DNA of 64,000 nt, from contig JAQNDB010000516.1 of assembly GCA_029204045.2 (NCBI GenBank), forward strand, positions 1 through 64,000, given 5' to 3'. The notes below the pieces were generated by a model. The model was not told the DNA's origin. It worked only from the letters and a program-made list of their open reading frames with translations, and ran no database searches. Both the position numbers and the translations under genes were made by a program. Shown here piece after piece: positions 1 to 10,529 of the stretch (position 1 is its first letter; each line of letters opens with the position of its first letter). This DNA comes from Tillandsia leiboldiana. Taxonomy: Eukaryota > Streptophyta > Magnoliopsida > Poales > Bromeliaceae.

Positions 1-757
1 TACTCAGGTCAAGTTCTTTAGAAAAGATTGAATTCCCTTTCGACTGATATCGGAAGGCCCTTCCATTAACCCAATCTCCAGGTGGGGTGGCTAAAAGTAT
101 GACCCTTTTAGGTAATAGCTCCATCAACTCGGGCTTTCATTCCTAACACCTCTCCAATCAATTGAGGTGTAATCTTGATCTTAATATTTCTAACTGTTGT
201 TAGAAAATTCTCATGGTCCGTCCTCAAGATCAACTAACTTTGTCAATTCTGATAGAACATCTGACCAAGTGAAGACAATATCCAGGACTCCTGGGAATTT
301 TGCAAATGGGGTGCAAGTCCCATTTGATCAAAGAGTCCCAAAAAGTGCAGATCGCTCCTTCAGAGCTTGACATTTACATGTCTTTCGCCATGCATTCTCT
401 GTCTCAAAATCCTTGATTCTCTCAGAACTGATAAAGTCTTGTGGAGGAGGTTTGCTTTGCGAGTGGCTCTTCAATAGATATACCTTGAGCACTCCCTCTT
501 TTTCGGGCAAATGCTCTTTTCTCTTGTCTTAAGCTGGACTTGATTCCATTGGGGCTTTCCCCTTTCTCAGCGCGGTAGCGGAGTCTTTGCCTTTGAAGAA
601 GCTGCAGGGGCTTTCCCGTTGAGGCAGTAGTCTGTAGCAGTGCTACGCTCTTCCAAGAGCTTATCCCCCAGTCAATGGAATCTGTCTCGGATCCTGAATC
701 CAAGTTCTCCTTAGTCTTCTTAGCCCTTAGGCTGTTCGTTGCTCTTGTGTGCACCAT
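1..757 (-). pseudogene. Third-ORF remnant downstream of Copia B pol
   Basis: An open frame starts at 757 with residues MVHTR and runs to 422. Coding resemblance then continues in another frame (510-328) and in scraps towards base 1, including a stretch near 190-130 resembling the 'IKITPxLIGEVLG' signature seen in ORFs carried by many plant retrotransposons (putative plant transposon protein type). It occupies the same place as the 12174-12788 ORF of element A. The two share the nucleotides just before and at the MxHT start, then diverge. An in-frame stop lies just upstream of MVHTR. Function is unknown; the family assignment is from memory of that signature and is tentative. Confidence 0.4.
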
Positions 758-819
758 ACAACCAGAAGAACATTATCCATGCAAACCCCATCGTTGCAAG
801 CTTAAGTGATAAAGGAAAC

Positions 820-1192
820 CTGCGGCAAGAACTCAAGAACACGAAAAAATTGTTTATTTTCAAAAATTTAAAAAATTGTACCTAAACAATCATTATCGTG
901 TAGAGAGACTAGGAATCAAATTAGTTTTGCAAAAAGAATTTTAAAAATAGATCAATCCCATGATTTTCAAAAATTTCATTATATGCCCTAAAACCGAATT
1001 TTCAGAAATCGAAGCCTAAAAATCTGTTAATCAAGAGAATAACTAGCATATAATCAAAACTAATCTACTCAGAGTTCTTATTTCAAAAGAAATTTGACCA
1101 AAAACCATAGAAACGAAAAAGACCATGATTTTCATCACGTTTTGAGAAAAATGTAAAAACAGTGAAAAAATTGATTTTGATCAAGAAACTAC
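820..1192 (-). other. Predicted leader intron ahead of third ORF (Copia B)
   Basis: On the minus strand a GT at 1192-1191 begins an AT-rich, T-rich stretch that ends in CCGCAG at 820, about 60 bases before the MVHTR start. Element A has the equivalent stretch at 11761-12143 with GTAAGT and TTTTCACAG. Similar length (373 and 383 bases) and placement in two diverged copies support an intron. There is no transcript evidence. Confidence 0.45.
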
Positions 1193-1309
1193 TTAAATTC
1201 GAAGAACTTGAGTTGGAAAGGCTCCAAATTGGTTGATTTCTAGAGAGAGAAGCTCTGGAGACTTGGAAACAAAAGATTGTTGTAAAAAGAAATCAAAACC
1301 CTTTTTTTC

Positions 1310-1425
1310 TTATAAAACCCTAGCCGCGGTCCGGAACGGATCAAGAATCCAGTCCGGATCGGCTACCCGCAGAGAATTCTGCGTTCGGGATCCGGAACGG
1401 GAATTCCAGTCCGGATCGGCTCCAA
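1310..1425 (-). promoter_or_regulatory. Internal promoter-like block (Copia B)
   Basis: Decayed copies of the GATCCGGATC motif (CCGGATC-type cores near 1328-1425) lie just upstream, in minus-strand sense, of a TATA-like GGTTTTATAAG at about 1310-1320. The layout matches 11476-11644 of element A and the LTR promoters of the Copia copies here. Confidence 0.45.
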
Positions 1426-2336
1426 CTTTTTCTTCAGAAAAATTTAGAAAAATTCCAGAAAATCCAGAAAAAGTATGTAAGCACTTTTGCATGTCAACTT
1501 TAAACAAAAGTCATCGTTTCATATCAAAAGAATAGATTATGCTAAATCTATCAATAATATCCTAAGTAATGAAACGAAAATTTATAAAAATTAAATCCCT
1601 TTAAAGTTGAACAAGTTCAATGACATCTATCATGATCTTATGAGTAATGCGTTTATCAAATCATTAATATGGTAAAGAAAATGAAGTACCAAGATCGATA
1701 GATGTTTGAAATCCCAAATTAGATAGATAATATATCTAGTCAATTTATTGTAAGGAGTGGCTCTTTGAGCATCTTTCAATAAAATCCCACCTTATACCAA
1801 CCTTGGAATTTGACAGAGTCAAGTATTCCAAAAAGCATTTTATCTTATCAACTTGAAAAACCATGCTTGGTATACATGTGGTAGCTGCACACAGTACTCG
1901 GACGACCGAGGTGGTAGCTCTTTCCTCCATGTGGTGGTAGTTTTCACACTCCTCATTGGGATGTAACTCTTTCCACATCTTTTGAGCATAAATTTTAATA
2001 AACTCCCCCTCAATTGGCTATCAATTATTTAAGATATAAGTATTCAACAAAAAATTGATCTCGATTTTCATACTTAACTCAATTTTCAAATATGATAAAA
2101 ACTATACCAAGAGATCACATGAGAGAGAAATTGACTTTGATCAATTAAAGATGACTTAATTGACATAAATGATCATTGCATCAAATGAATTATTATGATA
2201 TCCAAAGCATAATAAATTTCTAAATATATGAAAGGATGCAAGTAAAGTCAATTACACTAATGCTCAATTAATGTTCTATGTACAAACATAGATAAGGAAC
2301 AAAAACACAAAACAAAACCTAACCTAAGCAATGATT
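1426..2336 (-). other. Non-coding spacer between pol and third ORF (Copia B)
   Basis: AT-rich DNA without a convincing reading frame, colinear with 10530-11475 of element A. It includes a shared stretch near 1900-1990 that also appears near 10910-11030. The small open frame at 1745-1978 has no recognisable domain, and I treat it as chance. Confidence 0.6.
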
Positions 2337-3913
2337 TCAAAAAGGATATTTCAAAGAAAGCATTCCAATTGCTTTACGTAAATGAATAAAACGTTTTTGA
2401 TCCAAAGGTTTTGTTAAAATGTCAGCTAATTGATCTTCAGTTGAAATATAGGAAATTTGAAGAATATTTGATTCAACTAGCTCTCTTAGAAAATGATATC
2501 TAAGTTCAATGTGTTTTGTTCTCGAGTGCAACACAGGGTTTTTAGAAAATTTATAGCACTTGTGTTGTCACAAAGAATTGTTACGAAGTTGCTGAAGTTG
2601 CTGAAATTCGGAAGTCGCTCAACACACTTTTCATCCAAATGAGTTGAGTTGAACAACTACCCGCTGAGATATATTCCGCTTCGGCAGTCGAGAGTGCAAT
2701 GCAGTTTTGCTTTTTACTATGCCATGCAACAAGGCAATGGCCAAGATAAAAACATGCACCACTCGTACTTTTCCGATCATCCACAGATCCTGCCCAATCG
2801 GCATCTGAATATCCTACAATATCAAGAGTTGTTCCCATAGGATACCAAATTCCGAAATTAAGTGTTCCTTTGATGTACCGGATGATCCTTTTCACCGCTT
2901 TCAGGTGAACCTCCTTTGGTGCTGATTGATATCTCGCGCAGATCCCAACACTAAAGGATATATCCGGGCGACTAGCCGTGAGGTAGAGTAGACTTCCAAT
3001 CATGCTGCGATAAAGCTTCTCGTCTACACTTCACTAAGAGATTCACTTCCTAATCCCTTATTGCTAGTTCCCATGGAGTCGGAAAATCTTTAGAGTTTTC
3101 TAATCGAATTTCTTCACCAACTCCTTGCATACTTGGATTGGCACAATGGATGCCTTCATCATTTTGTTTCACTTGCAATCCAAGAAAGTATGTCAGTTCC
3201 CCCATCATAGACATCTCAAATTCGCTTTCCATGGTTTCAGCGAATTTAGAAGCATCATTGTCTCTTGTTGCACCAAATACAATGTCATCGACATAGATTT
3301 GTGCTACAATGAAGTTATCCTGATAATGCTTCACAAAGAGAGTCCTGTCTGCTCCCCCTCGAGTATAGCCCTTCTCCAAAAGGTGCTTTGTCAACCTTTC
3401 GTACCACGCTCGCGGTGCTTGTTTTAGACCGTAAAGAGCCTTTTTCAAACGAAAAACATGGTTAGGTTGTTTACAGTCTACAAAACCTTTCGGTTGAGCC
3501 ACATAAACTTCCTCGTTTAAAAACCCATTTAAAAACGCGCTCTTAACGTCCATTTGAAAGAGTTTGATTTTAAAATGACAAGCAATAGCGAACAAGATAC
3601 GAATCGACTCGAGTCTAGCAACAGGGGCGAAAGTCTCATCAAAGTCTATACCTTCTATTTGAGAGTAGCCTTGAGCAACTAAACGTGCTTTGTTCCTGAT
3701 GATGGTACCATCCTCATTTTTCTTGTTCTTGAAAATCCATTTAGTACCAATCACGTTGTGTTGCTTCGGTGGCTTCGTTAATTCCCAGACTTTGTTTCTT
3801 TCGAACTGATGGAGCTCTTCCTGCATTGCTTCAATCCAGTAGTCATCCTGAAGAGCTTCATCGACGTTCTTTGGTTCGACCATGGAGACGTAACAAGCGA
3901 CTCCACAAACCAA
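2337..3913 (-). pseudogene. Copia B reverse transcriptase-RNase H, broken
   Basis: Copia-type RT and RNase H in three frames: 3913-3050, 3003-2581 and 2534-2337. The RT part has the N-terminal block with NVIGTKWIFKNK, KARLVAQGYSQ and FQMDVKSAFLNG, then the catalytic YVDD near 3285-3300. The second piece carries the RNase H SDADWAGS motif and the STAEAEY block; the third carries the TKHIELRYHFLRE end. Frame breaks lie at about 3010-3050 and at about 2535-2580, where bases present in A are missing. The enzyme would copy element RNA to cDNA and degrade the RNA strand; this copy cannot make it intact. Confidence 0.85.
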
Positions 3914-4610
3914 CTGTCTCCGAGTCCTGACTCCTTCTTGTGGGTCTCCAATAATGTTTAATTCCGATGATCCTTGGAGATGCGTAACGTTTGAGGTAAC
4001 GGAGTACTCGGAGGTACATGAGATGATTCCTGCACATCAGATAAACTTGAAGAACCATTAGATGCATCAACTTTATCGGAAGAATTATTATGAGAAGATG
4101 CATTTATAGGAGTATCATCATCTAGAGACATATCAGGGGTAGATTTATCAGATGCAAATGAAAAGCTTCATCTACTTTAACATTAATAGATACCATCGTT
4201 TTAGATTTCTAAATACCCGATGCTCTACTGTTTGTAGAATAACCCATGAAAATCCCTTCGTCACTTCGAGAGTTTTACCAAGATAAAATGTAACAGCGAC
4301 TCCAAAGATACGAAAATGATATTCGGTTTTCTACAAAACCATAGCTCATATGGTGTATTACCCAGGCGCAAATACCTCGATTAATTACATAGACGACAGC
4401 TTCAATCCAAAATGTAACGGGAGTTTCCGGCTATGAAGCATAACACGCGTCTCTTGAACAACCCTGTTTTTGCGCTCGACTACACCATTCTGTTGAGGTC
4501 TGAGAATTCATGATGAAGTGCAAAAATCAATGAATTTAGAATTAATGAATTCGAACACGAACGATCTTTTCACAATCATCGATGACAAACCTCATGAAAG
4601 AGTCGAAAGT
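3914..4610 (-). pseudogene. Copia B integrase C-terminal part, degenerate
   Basis: Minus-strand matches to the integrase core end and the linker to RT (compare 8150-8990 in A). Many small deletions break the frame, and only short open pieces survive (4103-3858). At its 3' side it reaches the segment encoding the FDSFHE block and is then cut by the LTR of A. The same integrase stretch occurs again at 14973-15370, right of A, in a less damaged version. Confidence 0.75.
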
Positions 4611-4837
4611 TGTTACGGAATTTGAGTTGGCGTAGTTTCGTGAAAGTCTCAAGTCTTGAAGATTGAAGGTGAAGAAAGTTGGATCATTTAACTCAATCTC
4701 AAGAAAGAAGAATTCAAAAGGATCAGGTATGTTTAACTAAAGAATTTGTGTGATCCGAATACTTCTTGTAGTGTAGAAACACTTGGAAGAATCTTTCATT
4801 GCATAAAAATCAAAAACTGGACTTGGGACATGTTCAG

Positions 4838-5119
4838 GATCCGGATCAGGTTGTTCGATCCGGATCCCGAAGGTGGTTCGTTCATACATCGTCGCAATCC
4901 GGATCGTAGTCTCTTGATCCGGATCCCGAACGTTGAGTTTACCATCTACCTTGAACGATCCGGATCTTGCTTCGCAATCCGGATCCCGAACGTTGATGTT
5001 TGGTGAACTGTATGAACGATCCGGATCGTAGTCACATGATCCGGATCCCGAACCTTCGTTTTTCTGGAATTGGCTGTTTCGTTATGACGATCCGGATCTC
5101 AGTTATCACGATCCGGATC
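4838..5119 (+). promoter_or_regulatory. Array of GATCCGGATC motifs upstream of TATA (Copia A 5' LTR)
   Basis: About ten copies of the palindromic core (G/A)ATCCGGATC in 280 bp, many extended to GATCCCGAACG or GATCGTAG, ending 65 bases before the TATA box. Repeated short motifs in U3 are typical of Copia enhancers (the Tnt1 BII boxes are an example). The same array is at 13864-14145 and, with eight copies, in Copia D at 38786-39008. An enhancer role is inference. Confidence 0.75.
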
Positions 5120-5183
5120 GCCGTCCGTAAAATTCCAGAAATGGCAGGTTTTTGATTCTTATCTCCTTCCTAGGGTTTCTAAC

Positions 5184-5193
5184 CTATAAATAG
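5184..5193 (+). promoter_or_regulatory. TATA box of Copia A 5' LTR
   Basis: CTATAAATAG, a near-ideal plant TATA box, placed downstream of the motif array. The start of transcription is expected about 30 bases further on. The copy in the 3' LTR is at about 14209-14219. Confidence 0.75.
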
Positions 5194-5468
5194 ACCCTAT
5201 GTCTTTCTTTCTAGGGTCAATCCACATAGCCGTCATTTTCATATATCATCTTATACGGCTATAGATCCACATATAGAGAAGAAAGGAAATCATTAGAGAA
5301 TACTCTATGTTTCTTCATCTATATTGATTAGTTTGATTCTAGGTTTTCATACTCACATCTTGAGTTGAATCAAACTAATGAATACTTAGATGGTATTTCC
5401 GATCTATCTTTGATCTAAGTATTCGGCGGATCATCACCACCCAAAAACAACGATTTACCCCAAAATCG

Positions 5469-5646
5469 GCGCGTGGATTCGCGTGTCCTTGTGGATTCAA
5501 GGTTCAATCGCTCTCGTGGATTCGGAGCGAGGCACGTTCGTGGATTCGAAGGGTGCTATTGGGTGAAGACCGTGGATTCGGTCGGACGTCGTGGATTCGA
5601 CGTTGGACGCCGTGGATTCGGCGTTGGGCGCAGATCGTGGATTCGA
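5469..5646 (+). repeat. Hairpin array with constant loop GTGGATTC (Copia A leader)
   Basis: Eight copies of GTGGATTC, starting at 5473, 5491, 5516, 5540, 5572, 5591, 5612 and 5637. Most are flanked by self-complementary arms that differ from copy to copy: GCGC/GCGT, CCTT/AAGG, GACC/GGTC, ACGTC/GACGT, ACGCC/GGCGT. The third copy pairs CGCTC/GAGCG with a small bulge; the fourth and eighth have only 2-3 inner pairs. The array lies downstream of the TATA box, so it should be in the RNA leader. A second copy is at 14495-14676. Confidence 0.8.
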
Positions 5647-5950
5647 GAAGCGTCTGGAGCGAGCGGAGAAGATCCTCTAGGAGCGTATGGAAAAGGTTGA
5701 GTCGTAAGTGTGTACGGTAAATCACCTTGTACGTGTTTTAATTCTAGTGGATTTCTGCCGTGTTATCGGTCCCGTGGTTTTTTACTCCGGTGATGGAGTT
5801 TTCCACGTAAAAATCTTGCGTGTTATTTTATTTTCCGCATTGGGTTTTAACGCAACGATTTTTTGGAGTGTTTATACGTTTACACCTATTCACCCCCCCT
5901 CTAGTGTGTTCTTCCCCTATTTAGATCCGTATTATATACGACCCAACAAG

Positions 5951-5962
5951 TGGTATCAGAGC
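5951..5962 (+). other. Primer-binding site, tRNA-iMet (Copia A)
   Basis: TGGTATCAGAGC two bases after the LTR end, the standard complement of the 3' end of plant initiator tRNA-Met, which primes minus-strand cDNA synthesis. Confidence 0.95.
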
Positions 5963-5981
5963 GGGAATAGGGTTGTGAACA

Positions 5982-7981
5982 ATGGTTGAAGGTGGAAACA
6001 TCAATCGACCCCCCTTTCTTTGATGGAACGAATTATGCGTACTGGAAAGTACGGATGAAAGCCTTTTTTATCTTCCATCGACGAAAGGTGTGTGGCTTTC
6101 AATTGAATCAGGATGGCTAATCCAACGAACTTATCTCTGATGTTCACACCTTAAAACCTAGGTCGAAATGGACCAAGGAAGAGTGTGAGTTATCTTCTTA
6201 CAATGGCAAGGGAATTAATGCTATTTTAATGCCTTATCTCAAACTGAATTCTCTCGCGTCTCGGCATGTGAGACTGCGAAAGAAATCTGGGATGTTCTCC
6301 AGGTTACACATGAGGGAACTAACCTCGTGAAGATTCAGAAACTGCAGATGCTTACGAGCAAGTTTGACTCTATCTTGATGGCAGAAAAATGAATCTTTCA
6401 CGGACTACTATACACGATTGCACAGACATCGTAAACTCATGTGCTAATCTGGGAGAGAAGATTCCAGAATTTAAGATTGTAAGAAAAATCTTAAGAACTC
6501 TTCCTGAACGATTTCGCCCAAAGGTTACTGCCATTGAAACGATTAAACACCCGGACGAAATACGTGTAGAAGAATTAGTTGGTTCATTACAACTTATGAA
6601 ATGACTTTTAATACTAACAATTCTTCTGGAAAAGCATCCACTTCTAAGTCTTCAGGTTATGCGTTGAAAACAACTAAGAAGAAGACCGCGGATACATCCT
6701 CCTCGGACGATGACGAGAACCTTTCTATGGAGGAATTTGAGAAGCAGCTCGCTCTCTTGACAAGGAAGTTTCGCCGCAACTTCCGAAGGGGTAATTCAAG
6801 CAAATCTCCATCCTTCGGAAAATGGAACAAAGGCAAGGGTACTCCAAGTCACAAGTCAAGAAAGCAGGAGAACTCTCAAAGGATTAAGAAAAGTTCAGAA
6901 GGACAACTGCAATGCTCAAATGTCGAGGCTACGGCCACATTGCAACGGAGTGTCCTAACAAGTATCCGGCAAAGAAGAAGGCGATGCAAGTCGTCACTTG
7001 GGATGACAACTCAACGTCAAATGAGTCGTCTTCAAGTGATGAAGAAAAGAGTCTCCACGGCATTCCACGCGTCCACTTCTTCACCATTCATGTGCTTTAT
7101 GGCAAATACATCTGAGTCGTTGTCCAACTCCACTGTTGAAAGAATGCAACGGACAACGAATCGGATGATTCGGAAGGTGAAGAGTTTGCTCTAGCCTACC
7201 ACAGACTTTTGAGGGATTCAAAGAAAGTGGCTAAGCAAAACAAGAGTTTGAGAAGGAGATTGCATGATCTCGAAGAAGAAGTAAAAAGGGCAACTTCTTT
7301 CTCAAACGCTCTGAAGTGGAAAGGGAAAATCTGGTAATAGTTAATGCTTCCCTTCAAGAGTCCAATGAGCAACTTGAAAAGGAACATACAAATCTGGTGG
7401 ATAACACGAATCACTTTTCAAAGCTCTACAACGAGGCTCGACAGGATAACCTGGAAATGACAAAGACCATTTTCCAACTCAAGAATGACTTACAGCGATT
7501 CTCTTCAGGAAGGAGTAAGTTGGATAGACTTCTTGGTCTTGGTCAATCAAATAGGTTCGGCCTCGGATACACTCAAACTGGAAACAGTCCAAGTTCGAGT
7601 GAGACAGTTTTTGTGCCTCAGTCGGTATCTCCTCCTCCGACACCGGAATTCAAGACAAACAACGACAACAAACCTACTTCATCCTCTTTGGGATCGTCAA
7701 GATCTAAGGTATGTTTTCGTTGTAATTTTGCAGGGCACATCAAAAGAAATTGCGAGATTGAAGCTCAAAGAACAAATCAACCACATCTTGCAATTGCTAC
7801 CAAAAAGCTCACTTCCCGGAATTCAAGGAAGGATTTTTCAAAAGAAAAGAACATTGGTAGCACCTCAAACAAGACGATGACAAAGAAAAAGATCAATCAT
7901 ACAAGACGTCGTCTTCAAGGAGAATCTCTCAACCTTTACCAACATACTCCAAAACTCAAAGGTTTGGGTATGCAAAGGTGA
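5982..7981 (+). pseudogene. Copia A gag, frameshifted
   Basis: The start codon at 5982 opens a Gag N-terminus (DGTNYAYWKVRM type), but the frame is lost within 14 codons at a run of six C (6009-6014). Further breaks follow near a T run at 6064 and near 6090 and 6390. Open pieces are 6389-6604, 6601-7194 and 7316-7981. Features in order are the UBN2-like capsid block (6389-6604), an acidic serine-rich segment, a first CCHC zinc knuckle (CRGYGHIATEC, about 6917-6955), a coiled-coil-like region (about 7200-7500) and a second CCHC knuckle (CFRCNFAGHIKRNC, about 7711-7752). Gag packages the RNA and forms the particle. Two widely separated zinc knuckles are also seen in copy C. Confidence 0.85.
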
Positions 7982-8062
7982 AACCCCTCCTTGTCTTTAA
8001 TCGTTCTACGATTAAATCTTGTATAGTTTATGTAGACTATTTTCTTTTCTTCTTTTTCTTTT
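7982..8062 (+). other. Deletion junction replacing protease and integrase N-terminus
   Basis: Compared with copy C (15440-16140, minus), element A jumps from the end of gag directly to the integrase core. The protease with its DSG site, the GAG-pre-integrase region and the HHCC region, about 700 bp, are gone. The joining stretch is AT-rich with a T/C-rich run (8036-8065) and encodes nothing recognisable. Confidence 0.7.
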
Positions 8063-10529
8063 GGCCAACTCGTCAACCATCTTTGGGAGGTAAATGGTAT
8101 ATTTTCTTATTGGTTGATGACTTCTCTCGGTTTTCTTGGGTAGCATTTTTGAGAGAGAAAGCTGATACGTTTGACTCTTTTCATGAGATTTGCCATCGTA
8201 TTATGATTGAAAAGAATGAAAAGATCATTCGTGTTAGAAGTGATAGGGGTGGAGAATTCATAAATTCAAAATTCATTGACTTTTGTACTTCAAATGGCAT
8301 TAAACATGAATTCTCGGCACCCTATACACCTCAGCAAAATGGTGTTGTTGAGCGCAAAAAACAGGGTTGTTCAAGAGATGGCGCGTGTGATGCTTCATAG
8401 CCGGAAATTACCGCTACATTTTTGGGCTGAAGCTGTGAACACCGCTGTCTATGTCATTAACAGAGTGTATTTGCGCCCAGGAACCTTGAATACACCATAT
8501 GAGCTGTGGTTTAGTAGAAAACCGGATATCAAGTACTTTCGTATCTTCGGGAGTCGATGTTACATTTTACGTGACCGTGAAAATCTTGGAAAGTTCGACT
8601 CTCGAAGTGATGAAGGGATCTTTTTGGGTTATTCTACGAATAGCAGAGCATATCGAGTATTTAACATCGAATCTAAGACGATCGTAGAATCTATAAATGT
8701 TAAAGTAGATGAAGCTTCTCACTTTGAATCTGAAAAATCTACCCTCGATATCTCTCTAGATGATGATTCTCCTGCTAGTGCATCTTCTCATGATAATACT
8801 TCCAATATTAATGATGCATCTAATGGTTCTTCTAGTTTATCTGATGTGCAGGAATCATCTCGTGTACCTCCGAGTACTCCGTTTCAACAAACGCTACGAA
8901 TCTCCAAGGATCATCCGGAATCGAACATCATTGGAGATCCACAAGAAGGAGTTAGAACTCGAAGGCAGTTGGTTTGCGGATTTGCTTGCTACGTATCCTT
9001 AATCGAACCAAAGACAATAGATGAAGCTCTTCAGGATGACTACTGGATTAAAGCTATGCAGGAAGAGCTCCATCAATTTGAGCGAAACAAAGTCTGGGAA
9101 TTAACGAAGCCTCCAAAGCAACATAATGTGATAGGTACCAAATGGATCTTCAAGAACAAGAAAGATGAAGATGGTACTATCATCAGGAACAAGGCACGAC
9201 TAGTTGCTCAAGGCTACTCTCAAGTAGAAGGTATAGACTTTGACGAAACTTTCGCCCCTGTAGCTAGACTCGAGTCCATTCGTATATTGTTTGCTATTGC
9301 TTGTCATTTTAAAATCAAATTATTTCAAATGGACGTCAAGAGCGCATTTCTAAATGGGTTTTTAAATGAGGAAGTTTATGTAGCTCAACCGAAAGGTTTT
9401 GTAGATCATAAACAACCTAACCATATTTTTTCGTTTGAAAAAGGCTCTTTACGGTCTGAAACAAGCACCGCGAGCATGGTACGAAAGGTTAACAAAGCAC
9501 CTTTTGGAGAAGGGCTATACTCGAGGGGGAGCTGACAGGACTCTCTTTGTGAAGCATTATCAAAATAATTTCATTGTAGCACAAATTTATGTCGATGACA
9601 TTGTATTTGGTGCAACAAAAGATAATGATGCTTCTAAATTCGCGGAGACCATGGAAAGCGAATTTGAGATGTCCATGATGGGCGAATTGTCTTATTTTCT
9701 TGGATTGCAAATTAAACAGAATGATGAAGGTATTCACTTGAGTCAATCCAAGTATGCACTGGAGTTGGTCAAAAAGTTTGATCTAGAAAATTGTAAAGAT
9801 TTTTCAACTCCAATGGGAACTAGCCACAAGGGACTTGGAAGTGAATCACATAGTGAGAATGTAGACGAGAAACTGTATAGAAGTATGATTGGAAGTCTAC
9901 TTTACCTCACGGCTAGTCGCCCGGATATATCCTTTAGTGTTGGGATTTGCGCGAGATATCAATCAGCACCAAAGGAGGTTCACCTGAAAGCGGTGAAACG
10001 GATCATCCGGTACATCAAAGGATCAATTAATTTCGGAATTTGGTATCCTATGGGAACAAGTCTGGACATTGTTGGATACTCAGATGCCGATTGGGCAGGA
10101 TCAGTGGATGATCGGAAAAGCACGAGTGGTGCATGCTTCTATCTCGGCCATTGCCTTGTTGCATGGCACAGTAAAAAGCAGAATTGCATAGCACTCTCGA
10201 CTGCCGAAGCGGAATACATTTCAGCTGGAAGTTGCTCAACTCAACTCATTTGGATGAAAAGCGTACTGAGCGACTTCCGCATTTCAGCATCTTCGGTAAC
10301 AATACTTTGTGACAACACTAGTGCTATTAACATTTCTAAAAACCCTGTGTTGCACTCTAGAACAAAACATATTGAACTTAGATATCATTTTCTTAGAGAG
10401 CTAGTTGAATCAAATACTCTTCAACTTTCATATATTTCAACTGAGGATCAATTGGCTGATATTTTAACAAAACCTTTGGATCAAAAACGTTTATTCATTT
10501 ACGAAAAGCAATTGGTATGCTTTCTTTGA
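8063..10529 (+). pseudogene. Copia A integrase-RT-RNase H, two frameshifts
   Basis: Integrase core starts near 8080 (LLVDDFSRFSW, then RSDRGGEF and YTPQQNGVVER). The frame breaks at an A6 run (8356-8361; five A in copy C) and continues at 8370-9535 with the integrase end and the RT N-terminus (KWIFKNK, QMDVKSAFLNG). A second break lies at a T6 run (9426-9431; five in copy B). The last piece, 9435-10529, carries RT with YVDD (about 9590) and RNase H (SDADWAGS near 10080, STAEAEY near 10200, a C-terminal TKHIELRYHF block). Apart from the two homopolymer breaks this region is open, so the frameshifts may be recent or may be base-calling errors. Confidence 0.9.

Larger units (their letters stand above)
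1..4610 (-). mobile_element. Copia element B, 3' half (SIRE/Maximus-like), truncated
   Basis: Minus-strand Copia fragment. Read from 4610 downward it holds the C-terminal part of integrase, RT, RNase H, a long spacer, a promoter-like block, an intron-like leader and the start of a third ORF. It runs off the window at base 1, so its 3' LTR is not visible. Order and sequence match element A at 8150-12800 on the other strand. It stops abruptly at 4610 where the LTR of A begins, so its gag, protease and integrase N-terminus are missing. Frameshifts and small deletions throughout show it is inactive. The clade call rests on recognised pol motifs and the ORF downstream of pol. Confidence 0.85.
4611..5948 (+). 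repeat. 5' LTR of Copia A
   Basis: 1,338 bp, begins TGTTACGG and ends CCAACA, with the PBS two bases further on. It contains an upstream motif array, a TATA box at 5184 and, in the transcribed leader, a hairpin array. The partner is 13636-14972. Confidence 0.95.

Noticed and set aside
3125..3427. Antisense open frames opposite RT and integrase (for example 3125-3427, 9489-9746, 27624-28070, 44154-44714)
   Set aside because: They mirror strongly coding pol on the other strand and have no independent support.
4311..4610. The overlap between the two flanks of Copia A as a very long target duplication
   Set aside because: The two versions differ by many indels, and Copia integrase makes 5-bp duplications, so they are separate copies.
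5473..5700. 75-codon frame through the Copia hairpin array (also 14499-14705)
   Set aside because: The reading follows the repeated GTGGATTCG unit. The D array has other spacing, and conservation is in arm pairing, not codons.
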